Assembly (NCBI RefSeq): GCF_030272615.1
Contig: NC_081405.1
Span: 473,112,008 to 473,176,007 of the forward strand
Source: Cryptomeria japonica
Lineage: Eukaryota > Streptophyta > Pinopsida > Cupressales > Cupressaceae
DNA length: 64,000 nt
Direction: 5' to 3'
Part shown: piece after piece, positions 11,476 through 22,745 of the stretch
How the letters are laid out: each line of letters begins with the position of its first letter
Numbering within the stretch: position 1 is the stretch's first letter
Position numbers and translations under genes: made by a program
Notes under the pieces: generated by a model
Seen by the model: the letters and a program-made list of their open reading frames with translations, nothing else
Database searches by the model: none
What the model was told of the DNA's origin: nothing

Positions 11476-12321
11476 ATCAAATCTCTCATTTGTAAAAGGG
11501 AATAGAGTTAATAGCAAGACAATAGAAAATAGAGAATAGTTTAGTAGCAAATAGCTGCTAGAGTAGAATAAGAGGAGAAGGCAGAGATTGTTGCTGAGTT
11601 GTAAATAAACTTCCTTTTCATTTAAGTTATGGTGGAATGTGTTGTTTCTTTACAATTGCATGGGTTCTTGTTGGATCTTCATGTTAGATAATGTTGATTA
11701 ATTGAATGATAGAGCGTTGTGCATGATTAATGGTGAAACTCTTAATCCATACCACTAGCAGTTTGTTGATTGCAAATTCGCCTTGTGTGGTCAACTGGAA
11801 TACTTGAAGGAGCCTAAGTTCAATTGTTATTCAATCATTGATATGCATTTAATTAATGGTGTCTATGCTTGATAATGATTTTTGAAAATTATCTAATTTA
11901 CTGAGAAGATCGCACTAAGCTTTGTGGAGTTGTTGCTTTACATGTCAAAGCAAGCCTTAGTCGAGTTACACGAAAGATTGTCCATCGTTCCTACATTCTT
12001 AGAATATCTAAACCCTATGTCTTTTGCCCTTTTTTCAAACTCAAGCTAGTTTAGGATAAAAAACATCACAAGATTGTAACATCAGATGATCAAGTTCCAA
12101 CAATTCAAGCATTCATGTACAACTTAAGTCCCCTTGAAAAAACAACAATCACAACGACCAACTGTGCTTATCCACACGTCGTGACCCGACTTAGAAGAAT
12201 CTTGGAGTTATCTCGAGTGATCCATGTGTGAATCAACATTTGAGAAACTTTGATCAAGAGAGGATAAGATACTTTTGGGTATTTTATTCTGTGTTCGCAT
12301 GTGCATGAAAAACACATCAAC

Positions 12322-12786
12322 ACCATCACCAGTTTTTTATTTCTTTCATGATATCAATAAATGCTTTGTAAATCATTAGTCAAACTTATAATACTTTTAT
12401 AATTTTAATAGTTTTCCTTTTATTCCAAGTTTCCAAATATTAAAATTTAATATTAAATTATTTTTTTCTTTATTTTGTTTATTAGATTTAATAATATAAT
12501 GATTATTATACAATTTATATATAATTGGATTTTAACTTATTTATTTTATAATTATTAAATTGTTATTAGCATTTAATAATTTATCGTTTATGATTTACAT
12601 CTGTAACTTTAATTAAATGTTATATTATTTTAATAATATTTAAAATAAATAGTAATATAGTATAATTTTAAATATAAATTTATCTATGTTATTGAAAATA
12701 CAAATTATAAATTTATATTTATAATTATTATAATTAATATTTAAAAATAAATCAAATATTTAAGCTTTATTTATATTGTTTAATAA
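12322..12786. other. AT-rich spacer, no gene seen
   Basis: Very AT-rich DNA with long runs of A/T lies between the end of GL-A and the hAT pseudogene. It could be non-coding flank of the hAT element, but I could not find terminal inverted repeats or an 8-bp duplication. Confidence 0.6.
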
Positions 12787-14794
12787 TTGTTTTTTGAATT
12801 TGTTTTTAATAGTGTAATTGCAACCAATGCTAGTTCTCCAACCTTCAAAACTGATCCAAACTCACCTTTATGGAAATATGTACAAATGATAGAACAAGTA
12901 AAAGGGGGTGGAACATTTGTTTGGATATGCAATTTTGGTAATGTGAGGTACAAAAGCTCATACAGTCGTGTGAAAGCCCATTTATGTGCAATTCCGCAAC
13001 AAGGTATTAAAGCATGCCCAAGAAAGGATAATAATGGATTACCACTTCAACAAATAGCAGGATTCATTAGAGAGCAAGACGAAGCATATGCGAGAGTTTC
13101 TTGTGGCGCAAACCATCCTTTGAGGAAAGGAAGGGGATCAAGTAGGCCTCCTCTTCCATCTCATAATGACTTTTCGGATGTCGTAGTAGAGAGCCACCCA
13201 TTTTTGGGTAGAATTGAAGAACCTGTTAGTGTGAAGAGAAGCAAGGGGTCATTAGAGAGAGCATTCAAGAATGAAGCCAGAGAGATTGCAGACCAAAGTG
13301 TTGCAAGATGTTTATATGCTAATGGTTTGTCATTTAATGTTGTGCGGTCACCCTATTGGCAGGATATGCTAAGAAAAGTAAATGAGGCTCCACAAGGATA
13401 CACGGGGCCATGTTATGAAAAGGTGCATAGCACCTTACTAGCTAAAGAGGTAAAAAGCATAGACAATGCATTGGCTCCCATTAGAAATTCATGGAAACAA
13501 ATAGGGGTGTCAATTATTTCTGATGGATGGAAGGATGTCAAAAATCGGCCATTAATTAATGTTATTGTAGTGTGCCCGAAAGGGGCAATGTTTTTGAAAG
13601 CCGTGGATTGTGAAGGACAGGTGAAGGATGCACAATTGATTGCTGACATTTTGATACAATGCATCCAAGATGTGGTTCCTCAAAATGTTGTCCAAGTAAT
13701 AACAGACAATGCAAAGAATTGCAGAGCTGCAGGCATGTTGATTGAAACATGGTTTGAACATATATATTTTGGACACCTCGTGCTATGCATTCTCTCAACC
13801 TTATGCTATAGAAGTTGGGTAGAAAAATAAATTTGATCAAAGAAATCTATGCTGAGGTTGAAGAGATCCAAATGTTTATTACAAACCATCACATGTCATA
13901 GGCCATTTTTAGGTCATTTTCATAGTTGGAGTTGCTAAAGGCAATTGAAGCATTTCAATTTTTAAATTCTACATTTCACTTTACTAATTATAAATTTAGT
14001 TTTTAAATTTGAGCATATCTTTTAATTTTAACTTTAATTATTTATTTTTGAATAGGTTGCTGAGACCCGATTTACATCCAACACAATTGTCTTGAGGCGA
14101 CTTGTGAAGGTGCGAGAGCCACTTGCTAGCATGGTTATTAGTCAAAGTTGGTCCATATGGAGGCAATCCAATACTGAAAGGGCATCAAATGTAAAGTGGA
14201 TGATCCTAGATGACACTTGGTGGGAACGAGTGGAATATCTTCTTAGTTTCACTGAGCCCATCATGAGTATGATCCGTTATACCGAAATGGATTGTCCATG
14301 TTTGGGAGAGGTATATGATGGCATTGATTCCATGATTGAGAAAATGAAGCATCAATGAAAAAGAGCAAGACCCTGAAGAAACTTTCTTCATAGAGGTGCA
14401 GACAATTTGTGTTGAGAGGTGGAACAAAATGACCACCCCACTTCATCTTCTTGCATTTGCATTGACTCCCAAATTTTATAGTGATGAAATTCTTGCTATG
14501 CCGTCAAGGGTGCCACCATACAGAGATCTAGAAGTTAGTGATGGGTGTAGGAAAGCACTTACAAAACTCTTCCCCGATCGTGAAATTTTAATTACAAGTG
14601 AGTTTGCTGATTTTGTAGCCTCCAATGGTCAAAGTGCTTTTGCTCTTCGTGACAAGTATAAAAAGGATGCTCATGCTTGGTGGTACCTCAATGGCCATAC
14701 ATCACTATGTTGTGCGTTGCACACACTCCTTGTCACCGACAGAGTCCCCCTCGTTGATTTTCCAGCCTTCGTCCTGCCTAGTTTACGAATTTGA
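12787..14794 (+). pseudogene. hAT-type transposase remnant (BED finger, DUF659-like)
   Basis: The first part (12787-13828) has a BED-like N-terminus (WKYV near 12870, then CNFGNVRYKSSYSRVKAHL) and a DUF659-like core with GVSIISDGWKD and VVQVITDNAKN, typical of Ac/hAT transposases in plants. In the finger one expected Cys is Gly (CNFG rather than CxxC), so zinc binding is probably lost. Near 13755 the frame shifts; the continuation with MHSLN and LGRKINLIKEIY runs in another frame to about 13950. A probable intron of about 110 bp ends at 14055. Then follow a segment with VAETRF, LRRLVKVREPL and, after another break, a C-terminal part to 14794 with CVERWNKM and DAHAWWYLNG. The C-terminal dimerisation region is truncated at a poly-T tract. 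It is non-functional. Confidence 0.8.
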
Positions 14795-14999
14795 TTTTTT
14801 TTTTTTTAAATCCTATTTTGGGATCCAACAAGTAGTAGTGAAGCAATGAGCTATGTAACCATTAGGAGATGGGGCGTCTGTTAGTTTTAAGTCGCATGGC
14901 TTGGGAGTCCTGCGTAGAGAGTCTCGCAATCTGAATGCTTAAAATCAATCCAAGGGAGACTAAGTTTTTAGCACAAGCCTGAAAATCTGCTAAATAGGC

Positions 15000-16330
15000 A
15001 AGGGTGTCAGTTGTCCTTGGGTTTGCAAAATCGCTTTAAGGGCCAAATTTGGTTTCAAGGTCAAGCTTTTCAAAAGGGTCTTCTAGCCCGAAATTGCAAG
15101 CATAAAGGGCGTTTCACTTTCTAAGTTTTCAAACTCCCTGTTTACCCCGAAAATCGCCTGATAGGGAGAAAATTCTAAAAGTTTAAAGCTTGCAAAAGTG
15201 CTTTCTAGGCCAAAAATGGAAAAGATGAAGCAAAGCATTTAAGTTTGAAAACTTTTCAAAATCTCTCTCTAGCTTGAAATTGCAAGGGGCGTTTTACTTG
15301 AAAACTTTTCAAAAGGCCTCTTTAGGCTGAATTTCGATATAAGACAAAACGTTTAAGTTTGAAACACTTTTCAAAAATCGCAAGTAAAGGAGAAAGGCGT
15401 TGAAAATGAAAAGTTTGCGAATCGTCTTCCCAGCCCAAAAATGGGCAAACATCAGTGAAATCGCGAAGTCGCCAAAGGGGAAAAGGCGTTTTAAAAGTTT
15501 ACATTTTAGTCTTTCAACCCGAAGAACACCAAATTCGCGAAAATGCCCATCTTGCCGAAAAGCTCATGAAAAAGGTGTTAAGTCTTAAAACTTTTCAAAA
15601 TAAACTTTTAACCCGAAAATGACAAGCAAGTGAAAAGTGCTTTTTTTTAACGTTAAAACTTTTCATACTCCCCTTCTTGGCCGAAAATCGCAAGTCGATT
15701 GAAAAGGGGATATAACTTTGAAACACTTTTAAAAAATCGCTTCCCAACCCGAAAATACCAATATTTTGAAAAGGTGTTAAAGTTTTAAAGTTTGCAAAAA
15801 GGTCATTTAGCCCGAAATTGGGCAAGGGCAAGTAAAATCGCGAGTTTTTGCATTCCCTTCTTTCTTGCCAAAAATGCCAAACCAAGTGAAAAGGCGTTTT
15901 AAACTTTAAACTTTGCAAAAAGGCCTTGTGGGCCGAAAACGTGAACCAAGTGAAAGGGCGTTTTCATAAAAGCTGTCTCCTACCTCGAAAATCGCAAGCA
16001 ATGTGAGAGGCGTTAGACTTTGTAAGTTTGCAAATAGATTTTCTAGCCCGAAAATGGGCAAACATCGATGAAGCTGCAAAATCGCGCGAAGGGCGATTTA
16101 GAGTTCGAATTTTAGCTTTTAGGCCCGAAATTGGGCAAAGCAAGCAAAACGTGAAATTTGGCAAAGGCCTTCCTCAGCCCGAAAGTCGCGTGATAGGGCG
16201 TTTTCGTTAAACCCTTCATTCTTGCAGAGCCTTTCACAACCCGCCGCAGTTGAAAATTCGCGAGATACTAGTCGGAGGAAGAAGTTTTTAAAGGTTACAA
16301 AAGGGCCTTACAAGCCGAACTCGCACAAAG
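15000..16330 (+). repeat. ~65-bp degenerate tandem array of GL-C
   Basis: About 18 diverged units carry 'aaaaggcgtttt', an A/T-rich 'aaactttt(g)caaaa', then 'agcccgaaaatgggcaa' or 'cccgaaaatcgcaag'. Period is about 60-70 bp. Many units contain a short inverted repeat (gcccgaaa..gggc, as near 15800 and 16048). The sequence is unrelated to the arrays of GL-B, GL-D or GL-E, though it occupies the same place in the unit. Confidence 0.8.
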
Positions 16331-16383
16331 CTTTTCTAACCCGAAGTTTGGAGAAATCATGGGACAACCACCTTGTTCGCCAG

Positions 16384-16871
16384 GTAAGTTCGTTTTTGTT
16401 TGCTTTAAAGTCATTAAATGAATGCAAACTGGTCGTAATGTTTAAGCAATGAATTGAAGAGTGAAGTTTTGTAGGTTGTAATTCTGCAAAGCATTAAACA
16501 TAGCGCAAAGGCAGAGCCAGCTAGGCAAATTTGACCTTGAAATGTAAATTTCAGACTTAGGGAAATTTTGAACATTTTGAAAACTGAACTTAAGCAAGAC
16601 TTTTCTCCGAGTGCAAAAAATTGGCAATCATTAAACACCCAAGCCTTGAACTGCAACTAAGTGGCAAATTTTAAAACGGAGCCAACTTAAATTCTTCTTT
16701 CAAATAAGCATTTCACTTCCAGTTAATCAAGCTCTTTTATTGAAGCGTCATGTTTTTTCTGAATCTGGTGTTCCCATTGATCTTTGGTTTTATATGCTAA
16801 CATCATCCTCTATTTTGGCTAACCTGTTCACTTCCTTCGTCTCGTCTTGTAATTCGTGTCCGGTTGTGCAG
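16384..16871 (+). other. Predicted 5'UTR intron of the GL-C ORF (488 bp)
   Basis: The donor CAG|GTAAGT is at 16384 and the acceptor TTGTGCAG ends at 16871, five bases before the ORF start. Position relative to the ORF matches the GL-B and GL-G introns; the length differs. Confidence 0.6.
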
Positions 16872-16876
16872 GATAA

Positions 16877-19423
16877 ATGCCTAAATCGGTGGTAGAGTCC
16901 TCTAAGACACCGGGTGCAACCGGAACATCTTGGGTCTCTAAATCTGACATTCCCCGTAAAGGCGAGAAAATAAAGTACTGATACCAAAGGGGAGGAGTTA
17001 GGGAGTCGAAAGTCCAGAGCATATGGGAGAGCATAGGTGATACTGATTTGGGCCACACAGACATTCAGGATTTCAAAAACAGGGTATATTCTCCTAACGC
17101 CTATGGCAAGCCCAGGCGGATGATGGAGAGTGGTATTGCTCAGGTAGCAGGTTTCCTTCCATCCATGCAAAATTATGAACTAGTAGTTGAGGCTTGCAGG
17201 CATTATCAGCTAGAGACCAGATTTGTGGTCCTAGAAAATGTGGTGCTAGCTGATTTCACACCTGAGGCCATTGGGGAAGCATTTGACATCCCATTTCTCG
17301 ATAATCCCATTGCTACAACTATAGATGAGGCACAGGTTGCTTACGACATGAATCCTGCTAAATGCGGGACATTGATAAACGAAGAATGGTATAAAGAGAG
17401 AAGACCTTCGAGCATTAGGATCAGTAAACAGACCCCCAGAAGTGACTTTCATAACGAGTATGGTGATATGGTCACCTTACTCAGCCGGGTTATGGAACTC
17501 CCTCAGTCTAACTTTTTTGAAGAGTGGATGTTCCACTTTATGGAGCAAGTCTTTGCTGGGAAGTCCAAGTTCGACTGGGCTTAGATCATCAGTGATAATA
17601 TCCATACACAGTTGGTCGAACTTGAGGAAAAGAAGTACTTCACCATGACTTCCTGCCTGATTTACATGTTTGCCCGACACCAGCCACTGACAGGATTAAT
17701 CAAGAAGGGTGAAAGCGGGAACGGCCCAAATCAGGTCAAGGTGTATGAATGCTACCCTCAACTACATTATTATGACATAGCTCAAAGAGAAAAGAACAGC
17801 GTTGCTTACGCAATTGGTTAGTATGAGCGTGTCAATGACGCCTTTACAATGCGCCTAGTCAGGTTAGTGCAAGGAGGATTGCAAATAAGGCTCTCAGAGC
17901 AGGCTATCATTTTGGTACAAAAGCATGGCACATGGTTTATCCAATTCTCTAGGTTCACCTATATCAGGATAGCAGGCTTTGAGGGCGCACCATTCCGACT
18001 TCCATGCCATCCAACAGACAAAATAGTCCTTATGGAAGTCGCAAGGCAGGCACATCCAGTGGGCAACTTACTCAAAGATAAGAAACAGTCCGGATTCACC
18101 TTCCCCATGATCTTGGGAGACCTCGATGCACATTTCAAGAATTCGGTACAAGCCGATGAGTCATTCGCTGAATTAGCATCTTATGGCCTACAGGAACATT
18201 TCCTGAGGAAGTGTTTCGATCATGACAATTTGGCAAAGAGAGCCTATGGCAGGCGCTACAGGGCGAAGGCATCAATTGAGGATTACTGGAGCAACTGTTC
18301 CGATGACTATGAGGTCTGACGGTGTGAGTATTCTAGGCTAAGTGTGCAGCAAATGCAGCTTTATGAGTACCGTTAGGTCCTAGATCAGGTAACAAATTAT
18401 GGCAATTGCTTGCAAGTCCAAGAGTTTGAGGCAGTTAAATACCTCTTGCCAGGCATTGATTGGTCTCAGGATCCAATTATTGATTTTGAGGCGGTCATGG
18501 AGGCTCCAGGAAGGTATATCGATCACTGGTCATCCTAGCAAATTGAGAAACTGACCCATGAAGGGATTCAATTTACATACAATATGATGGGCAGTCTCGA
18601 TTCCCAGTCTTCGAAGGATGAGGGAACCTCAAGCGCACCCAAAGAAGAGATTGAGAAACCTGAAAAGAAGAGGAGGAAAGCCAGAGCCAATAGAGGGACT
18701 CGGACATCAAAAAGAACTAGAAGGGAAAATATCCCTATCAGGATGCCGGAAGTTAGCTTGTCATCCAAAGACCCCAGTTTAGAGGATGATGTAGTTGAAC
18801 TTGACTATATACCTGCTCCGCCTTCCCAGAGTGATGTTGATGCATTCGAGGCTAATAATCCTCCGGCACAAGGAGAGCCAGATGCAGAAGTAAGGGTTGT
18901 TGGCTCCGATGAACCTAAAAATCAAGTTGAGGGGGGAGAAATTCTGCCTAATCAAGAGGCTGGTAAGCATGAGCTAACACAGGGAAGTCGGCATGAATTA
19001 CAATTGAATAGCGTCGACAAAGATGACACTACCGTTAAGGGAGAACAAAAGGGGGATGAGACCCAGGACCCTGACAAAACTGAAGAGCAACTAGCACAAG
19101 GGGATACGCGACAGTTGTTCAGTGAGGTAGGGTTGAACGCAGCTATGAGTAAGGGATTGGATATTGCATCCGTTCCTTCTATGACAAATCAATTGTAGAT
19201 AGGCAGTGAGCCAGCTGAAACCTCCAAGGAACAAAGTGGGAATTTGGCAATAACATCTGCACAGACCATCCCTCAAGACTGGTTAATTGCTCGTGCACAG
19301 TGGAAAGCAACCATCAAGCCACCTATCAACTTGGAGGATATCTTCTCTCACATTGGAGAGATAAAGTCCAAAGGTAAGAAAAAGCCCAATAATTTGCCAG
19401 TGGGTTGCATTCGGACATGTTAA
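16877..19423 (+). pseudogene. Decayed GL ORF (homologue of the GL-B protein)
   Basis: One continuous reading frame runs from the ATG at 16877 to the TAA at 19421. It is interrupted by in-frame stops at 16979 (TGA), 17582 (TAG), 17819 (TAG), 18317 (TGA), 18375 (TAG), 18536 (TAG) and 19196 (TAG), with no clear frameshift. Shared blocks with GL-B include IGDTDLG, AQVAGFLPSMQNYELVVEACR, FDWA and SRFTYIR. The stop at 17582 follows WA, where GL-D has WAQMIS, so it is a CAG-to-TAG change. The middle is charged, with a basic EKKRRKARANRGTRTSKR stretch (about 18665-18720) like GL-B's basic stretch. After 19423 coding similarity is lost. Confidence 0.75.
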
Positions 19424-19942
19424 GTTTTGAGGCTCATCCGTCCGACTGGAAGGATGGGTTGAAGCATGTAGATTGCCACTTGGAGGGTATGCAATATAAA
19501 ATATGCCATCCTCCTATGCCCCCAAAGCATGGTGCTGTTCCAACTATGCATTGGGTTTTAGGAATATGTTCGGGCAGAATGTACAGCAGGTTGGGACATC
19601 TGGAAGGAGTATTTGCACAGCGAAGATGAATTTTTGGAAAAAGGGTCTACAATGGAAAAGAAGAAAGTGCTTTCCTAAAGTGCAAGTTTCTTCTTAAATC
19701 TTTAAAAAAGCACTTTTTAAACATAAAGTTCATTTCTAACTACCAAAACAGTTGTAAATCTTGAGCTTCGTGCATGTGCACTTTTTGGGTAGTTATTGGT
19801 TACCTTTTTGGTAGTTATTGTTTCTCCTTTTGTTGTTGCTGATATTTTGCCTCCCATTTATGGGTATGGGCAATTTTGATAGAGGATGAATCTGGCCCAC
19901 TTGTTTAAGTTTAATCTTGGCCATTCATCCATTTTTGGAATT

Positions 19943-19952
19943 CTATATAAAG
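19943..19952 (+). promoter_or_regulatory. GL-C second TATA box
   Basis: CTATATAAAG is followed by 'cctcctttgtaaaaagg', like the 'catttgtaaag' that follows the second TATA box of GL-A, GL-E and GL-G. The inverted-telobox palindrome is absent upstream, although 'cttggccattcat' is retained. Confidence 0.5.
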
Positions 19953-20405
19953 GAGTTAGTTCCTCCTTTGTAAAAAGGCAAAAAAACAAGGATTGTTGCA
20001 AAAACTTTGGCAAAATATATACATGATTTAATGGATGTTAAAGGTGTGTTTGTTTTACTGTGAGTGCATGGTCCTCTTCTCCATTTATTTCATATTTCTA
20101 CAACTGTATTTAATTTGAGACAGTTATTTATGCATGTATTTGATGGAAAATCTTGGTTCATACCATTAGGAAATAGTTGATTATTGTTTCCTCTGCATGG
20201 TTAGTCTGAGCCCCCTTTGTGCTAAGTTTGGTTATTAGATCTGGATGAATGGGTGTAAGAGTCCATTGTTCGTATCTAATAAACTTGAAAATTCAAAATC
20301 CTTAGATGATTGCATTGGTTTTTACCTAGTTGTGCTAATTAGCTGGCAAAGTAATTTCTAGTTATTTTGAGACTTCCGTCTATGTGTTGAAATATGCTGT
20401 CTTAG

Positions 20406-22608
20406 ATGCCAAGCGCTCCAAGTTGGATTCCAAGAGTTAGAAAAGTATGTTCACAGGGTACAATGACAACCACAAGGCTCACCAGTTGATTGATGTAGGC
20501 ATTGATCGTCTCATTTTCAATCGTGATGTTGTCTTTGATGAAGATTAAGGACCTTTTCAGCTATCCTCGATTGTGCAGAATTCTGAGGATTATCCTTTGA
20601 AGGCTACTAATTTGGGTTTCTGTCTTCCATTAGGTTCATCTGATGGGAGGGACGATGCACAATCTAAATTTGATGATGCACTACCTGAATTTCCTCCAGA
20701 TGATGTTAATCTTCCACCTGTTCAACCTGTTCCAGATCTAGTTCCAATTATTCCTCCTGCATCTGATGTTGGTCCTACTCTCTGGCCTAAATGGTGGGAT
20801 AAGACCATTAGTGATCTTCGACTTGATGAGCTCATCGAGGGTAGATCTTCCAGAAACAAGAGCAAGCAGCAAAATACAGCCAACTTTACTCTCATGGCCA
20901 ACATTCATAGTATTTTTGAACCCCACACATTCTGAGGGATCTTCCACCAGGGAAGAAGCTCATTAGCTGCAAATGGGTGTATAAGGTTAAGTACAAAGCT
21001 GACAAAACCCTAGACAAGTACAAAGCTCGTCTCGTTGTTAGGGGGTTCTCACAGAAGGAAGGCATTGAGTATGAGGAGACTTTAGCTCCTACAGCCAAAA
21101 TGAGTACCATTCGACTTGTCCTTGCCTTAGCAGCTCAGTTTGGTTGGAAAGTCCATCAGATGGATGTTAAGAGTGCATTCCTCAACGGTGAGTTGCAGGA
21201 AGAAGCCTACATGACGCAGCCTCTAGCGTTCAAGGTTGCTGGAAAAGAAAATTAGGTGTGCAGACTGGTGAAAGCACTCAATGGCCTGAAATAGGCTCCT
21301 CGATCTTGGTACATCAAAATTGACAAGTACCTCATAGATCATGGCTTTTAGAGGAGTCCATCTGATTCTTATCTGTATGTCTAAAACACTAGTGTTGATA
21401 TTCTTATTCTTTTTTTTTGTTCTCCACAGGTTATCCTTGCGACTTAGCCCAACGCTCCTGAGAAGCAAGCTGAGGCGAGACTAGTCTCTGGGGCTGCACG
21501 ACAATCAGCATTCGCCCCTGAGTGTGCACCACAAATTAATATTCGTGGGCTAGGGAGTTGAACCCAAGGCCTCGGGGAGCAAACCCAAGACTCAAACCAA
21601 ATCCGCTAGCCCGTGGGGGCTGTGATATTCTTATTCTTGTTGTCTATATTGATGACCTGATTATCATTGGTAGTTCGATGCTTTTGATCGATCAAATCAA
21701 CAGAGTTTGTGTCAATTTTTTGACATGACAGACTTGGGACTTCTTCACTATTTCTTAGGTGTTGAACTTTGGCAGATTGAAGGTAGTATCTTCATATCTT
21801 AGTCAAAGTATGCCCGCGATTTGTTGGATAAGTTTCGGATGCAAGACTGCAAACCTGCATCCACACCTATGTAGAAAGGGTCGAAGTTGACAACTAAATC
21901 AGATTCACCTGTAGTGAATGAATCAACATTCAGGCAACTGGTGGGCAGTCTCATCTACCTTACTACTGCTAGGGCTGATCTGAGTTTTGCAATGAGCTAC
22001 ATTTCACGCTTCATGATAGCTCCCAAGGCTAATCATTGGGTATCTGCGAAGTGTGTGCTACGTTATGTGAAGTGCACTTCTGAGTTTGGGGTTCTGTACA
22101 ACAAAAGTCATGATCCTAGCCTCATTGGTTTTACAGACTCAGATTGGGCAAGTTCTGTTGATGATAGAAAATCAACATCTGGGTATGTTTTCAGTTTGGG
22201 ATTTGGTGCAGTCACATGGACTAGAAAGAAGCAACATGCAGTGGCTCTTTGCTCGACAAAAGCGGAGTATTGAGGAATAGTTAAGGTAGCTTGTGAGGCA
22301 GTTTGGCTTCGGAGGATGCTTTCAGACATGCAAATGTCTTAAGCAGATCCTTCTCCCCTTTATTGTGACAATCAAGGGGTGCTCAAACTGGCCAAGAATC
22401 CGGTCTTCCACAAGAGAACGAAGCATGTTGAACTTCATTGTCACTTCATTTGGAAGCTGGTTGAAGACGAATCAGTTCAGTTGCTGTATGCTCCAACAGA
22501 GGATCAAATAGTAGATATTCTCACCAAGTCTCTGAGTCTAGAAAAGTTTGTAAAATTTAGGGGGCAACTTGGTGTAGTTGATAGATTGACCATTAAGGGA
22601 GGGCATTA
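20406..22608 (+). pseudogene. Copia B: decayed Ty1/copia pol (IN C-term, RT, RNase H)
   Basis: It starts inside the integrase C-terminal region (KRSKLDSKS, then LIFNRDVVFDED near 20515), then a proline-rich linker and reverse transcriptase: KWVYKVKYKADKTLDKYKARLV, QMDVKSAFLNG (about 21160-21190), LVKALNGLK with a TAG where Q is expected before APRSWY, and the catalytic VYIDDLIIIG at about 21642-21672. RNase H follows (TDSDWASSVDDRKSTSG near 22135 and TKHVELHCHFI near 22430), ending with DILTKSL and a stop at about 22607. Stops include 21253, 21292, 21347 and 21380, mostly TAG, plus frameshifts after YIDD. A SINE splits it at 21412-21622. Gag, protease and most of integrase are missing. Confidence 0.9.
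21412..21622 (-). mobile_element. tRNA-derived SINE inserted in copia B
   Basis: About 211 bp flanked by a perfect 16-bp duplication (tgatattcttattctt at 21396-21411 and 21623-21638). The poly-T at its left end is the 3' poly-A tail on the minus strand. Read on the minus strand it has a box A-like TAGCGGATTTGG and a box B-like GGTTCAACTCC about 40 bases apart, typical of a Pol III tRNA-type promoter. It interrupts the RT frame just before the catalytic YIDD. The family was not identified. Confidence 0.85.
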
Positions 22609-22745
22609 GAATAATATCTTTATTATTTATTATTAATGGTCAATAATGTAACATAATGTATATATTAGTTAGTTTCTATTTTTCTTCTGTTTACGATTGT
22701 TTCTTTATAGAAACATCATCTTTATAATTCTTTAAATGATTGTTT
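22595..22745 (+). mobile_element. Probable start of the copia B 3' LTR
   Basis: A purine-rich tract (aagggagggcat) lies directly after the end of the copia B frame, followed by 'tagaataatatctttattatt'. That is the expected place for the polypurine tract and LTR start. The LTR end was not found, and there is no upstream LTR to compare. Confidence 0.45.

Larger units (their letters stand above)
1..12321 (+). mobile_element. GL-A: interrupted gene-bearing LTR-like unit, left end off-window
   Basis: Visible pieces are 1-1227 and 10268-12321, separated by the solo LTR 1228-10262 with its 5-bp duplication gtgtg. The right piece holds a TATA-like site (10371-10379), an intron-like segment, the inverted-telobox palindrome (11384-11401), a second TATA box (11466-11475) and the conserved terminal segment ending in catcaaca at 12321. 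The long ORF of GL-B is missing; a diverged block with 'tggcatcctagtcat' near 11190 matches blocks in GL-E and GL-G. The left terminus and target duplication cannot be seen. Joining the two pieces is inferred from the matching gtgtg duplication and from the unit order. Confidence 0.7.
14860..20405 (+). mobile_element. GL-C: truncated, decayed gene-bearing LTR-like unit
   Basis: It has the GL order on the plus strand: tandem array (15000-16330), intron (16384-16871), ORF (16877-19423), TATA box (19943-19952) and a U5-like stretch. The left limit is approximate; 'gatggggcg' at 14869 may be what remains of the terminal hairpin. The right end is cut before CAACA, where copia B sequence starts at about 20406. 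No target duplication was found. Confidence 0.55.

Noticed and set aside
2587-12321. TGTTG start at 2587 and CAACA end at 12321 read as one element with terminal inverted repeats
   Set aside because: The target duplications show two units in opposite orientations: GL-B ends at 10063 (gaaac), and 12321 is the end of GL-A.
20380-20405. 'tgtgttgaaatatgctg' near 20390 as a GL terminus
   Set aside because: No CAACA/TGTTG end with terminal hairpin and no target duplication; it is a junction between truncated elements.
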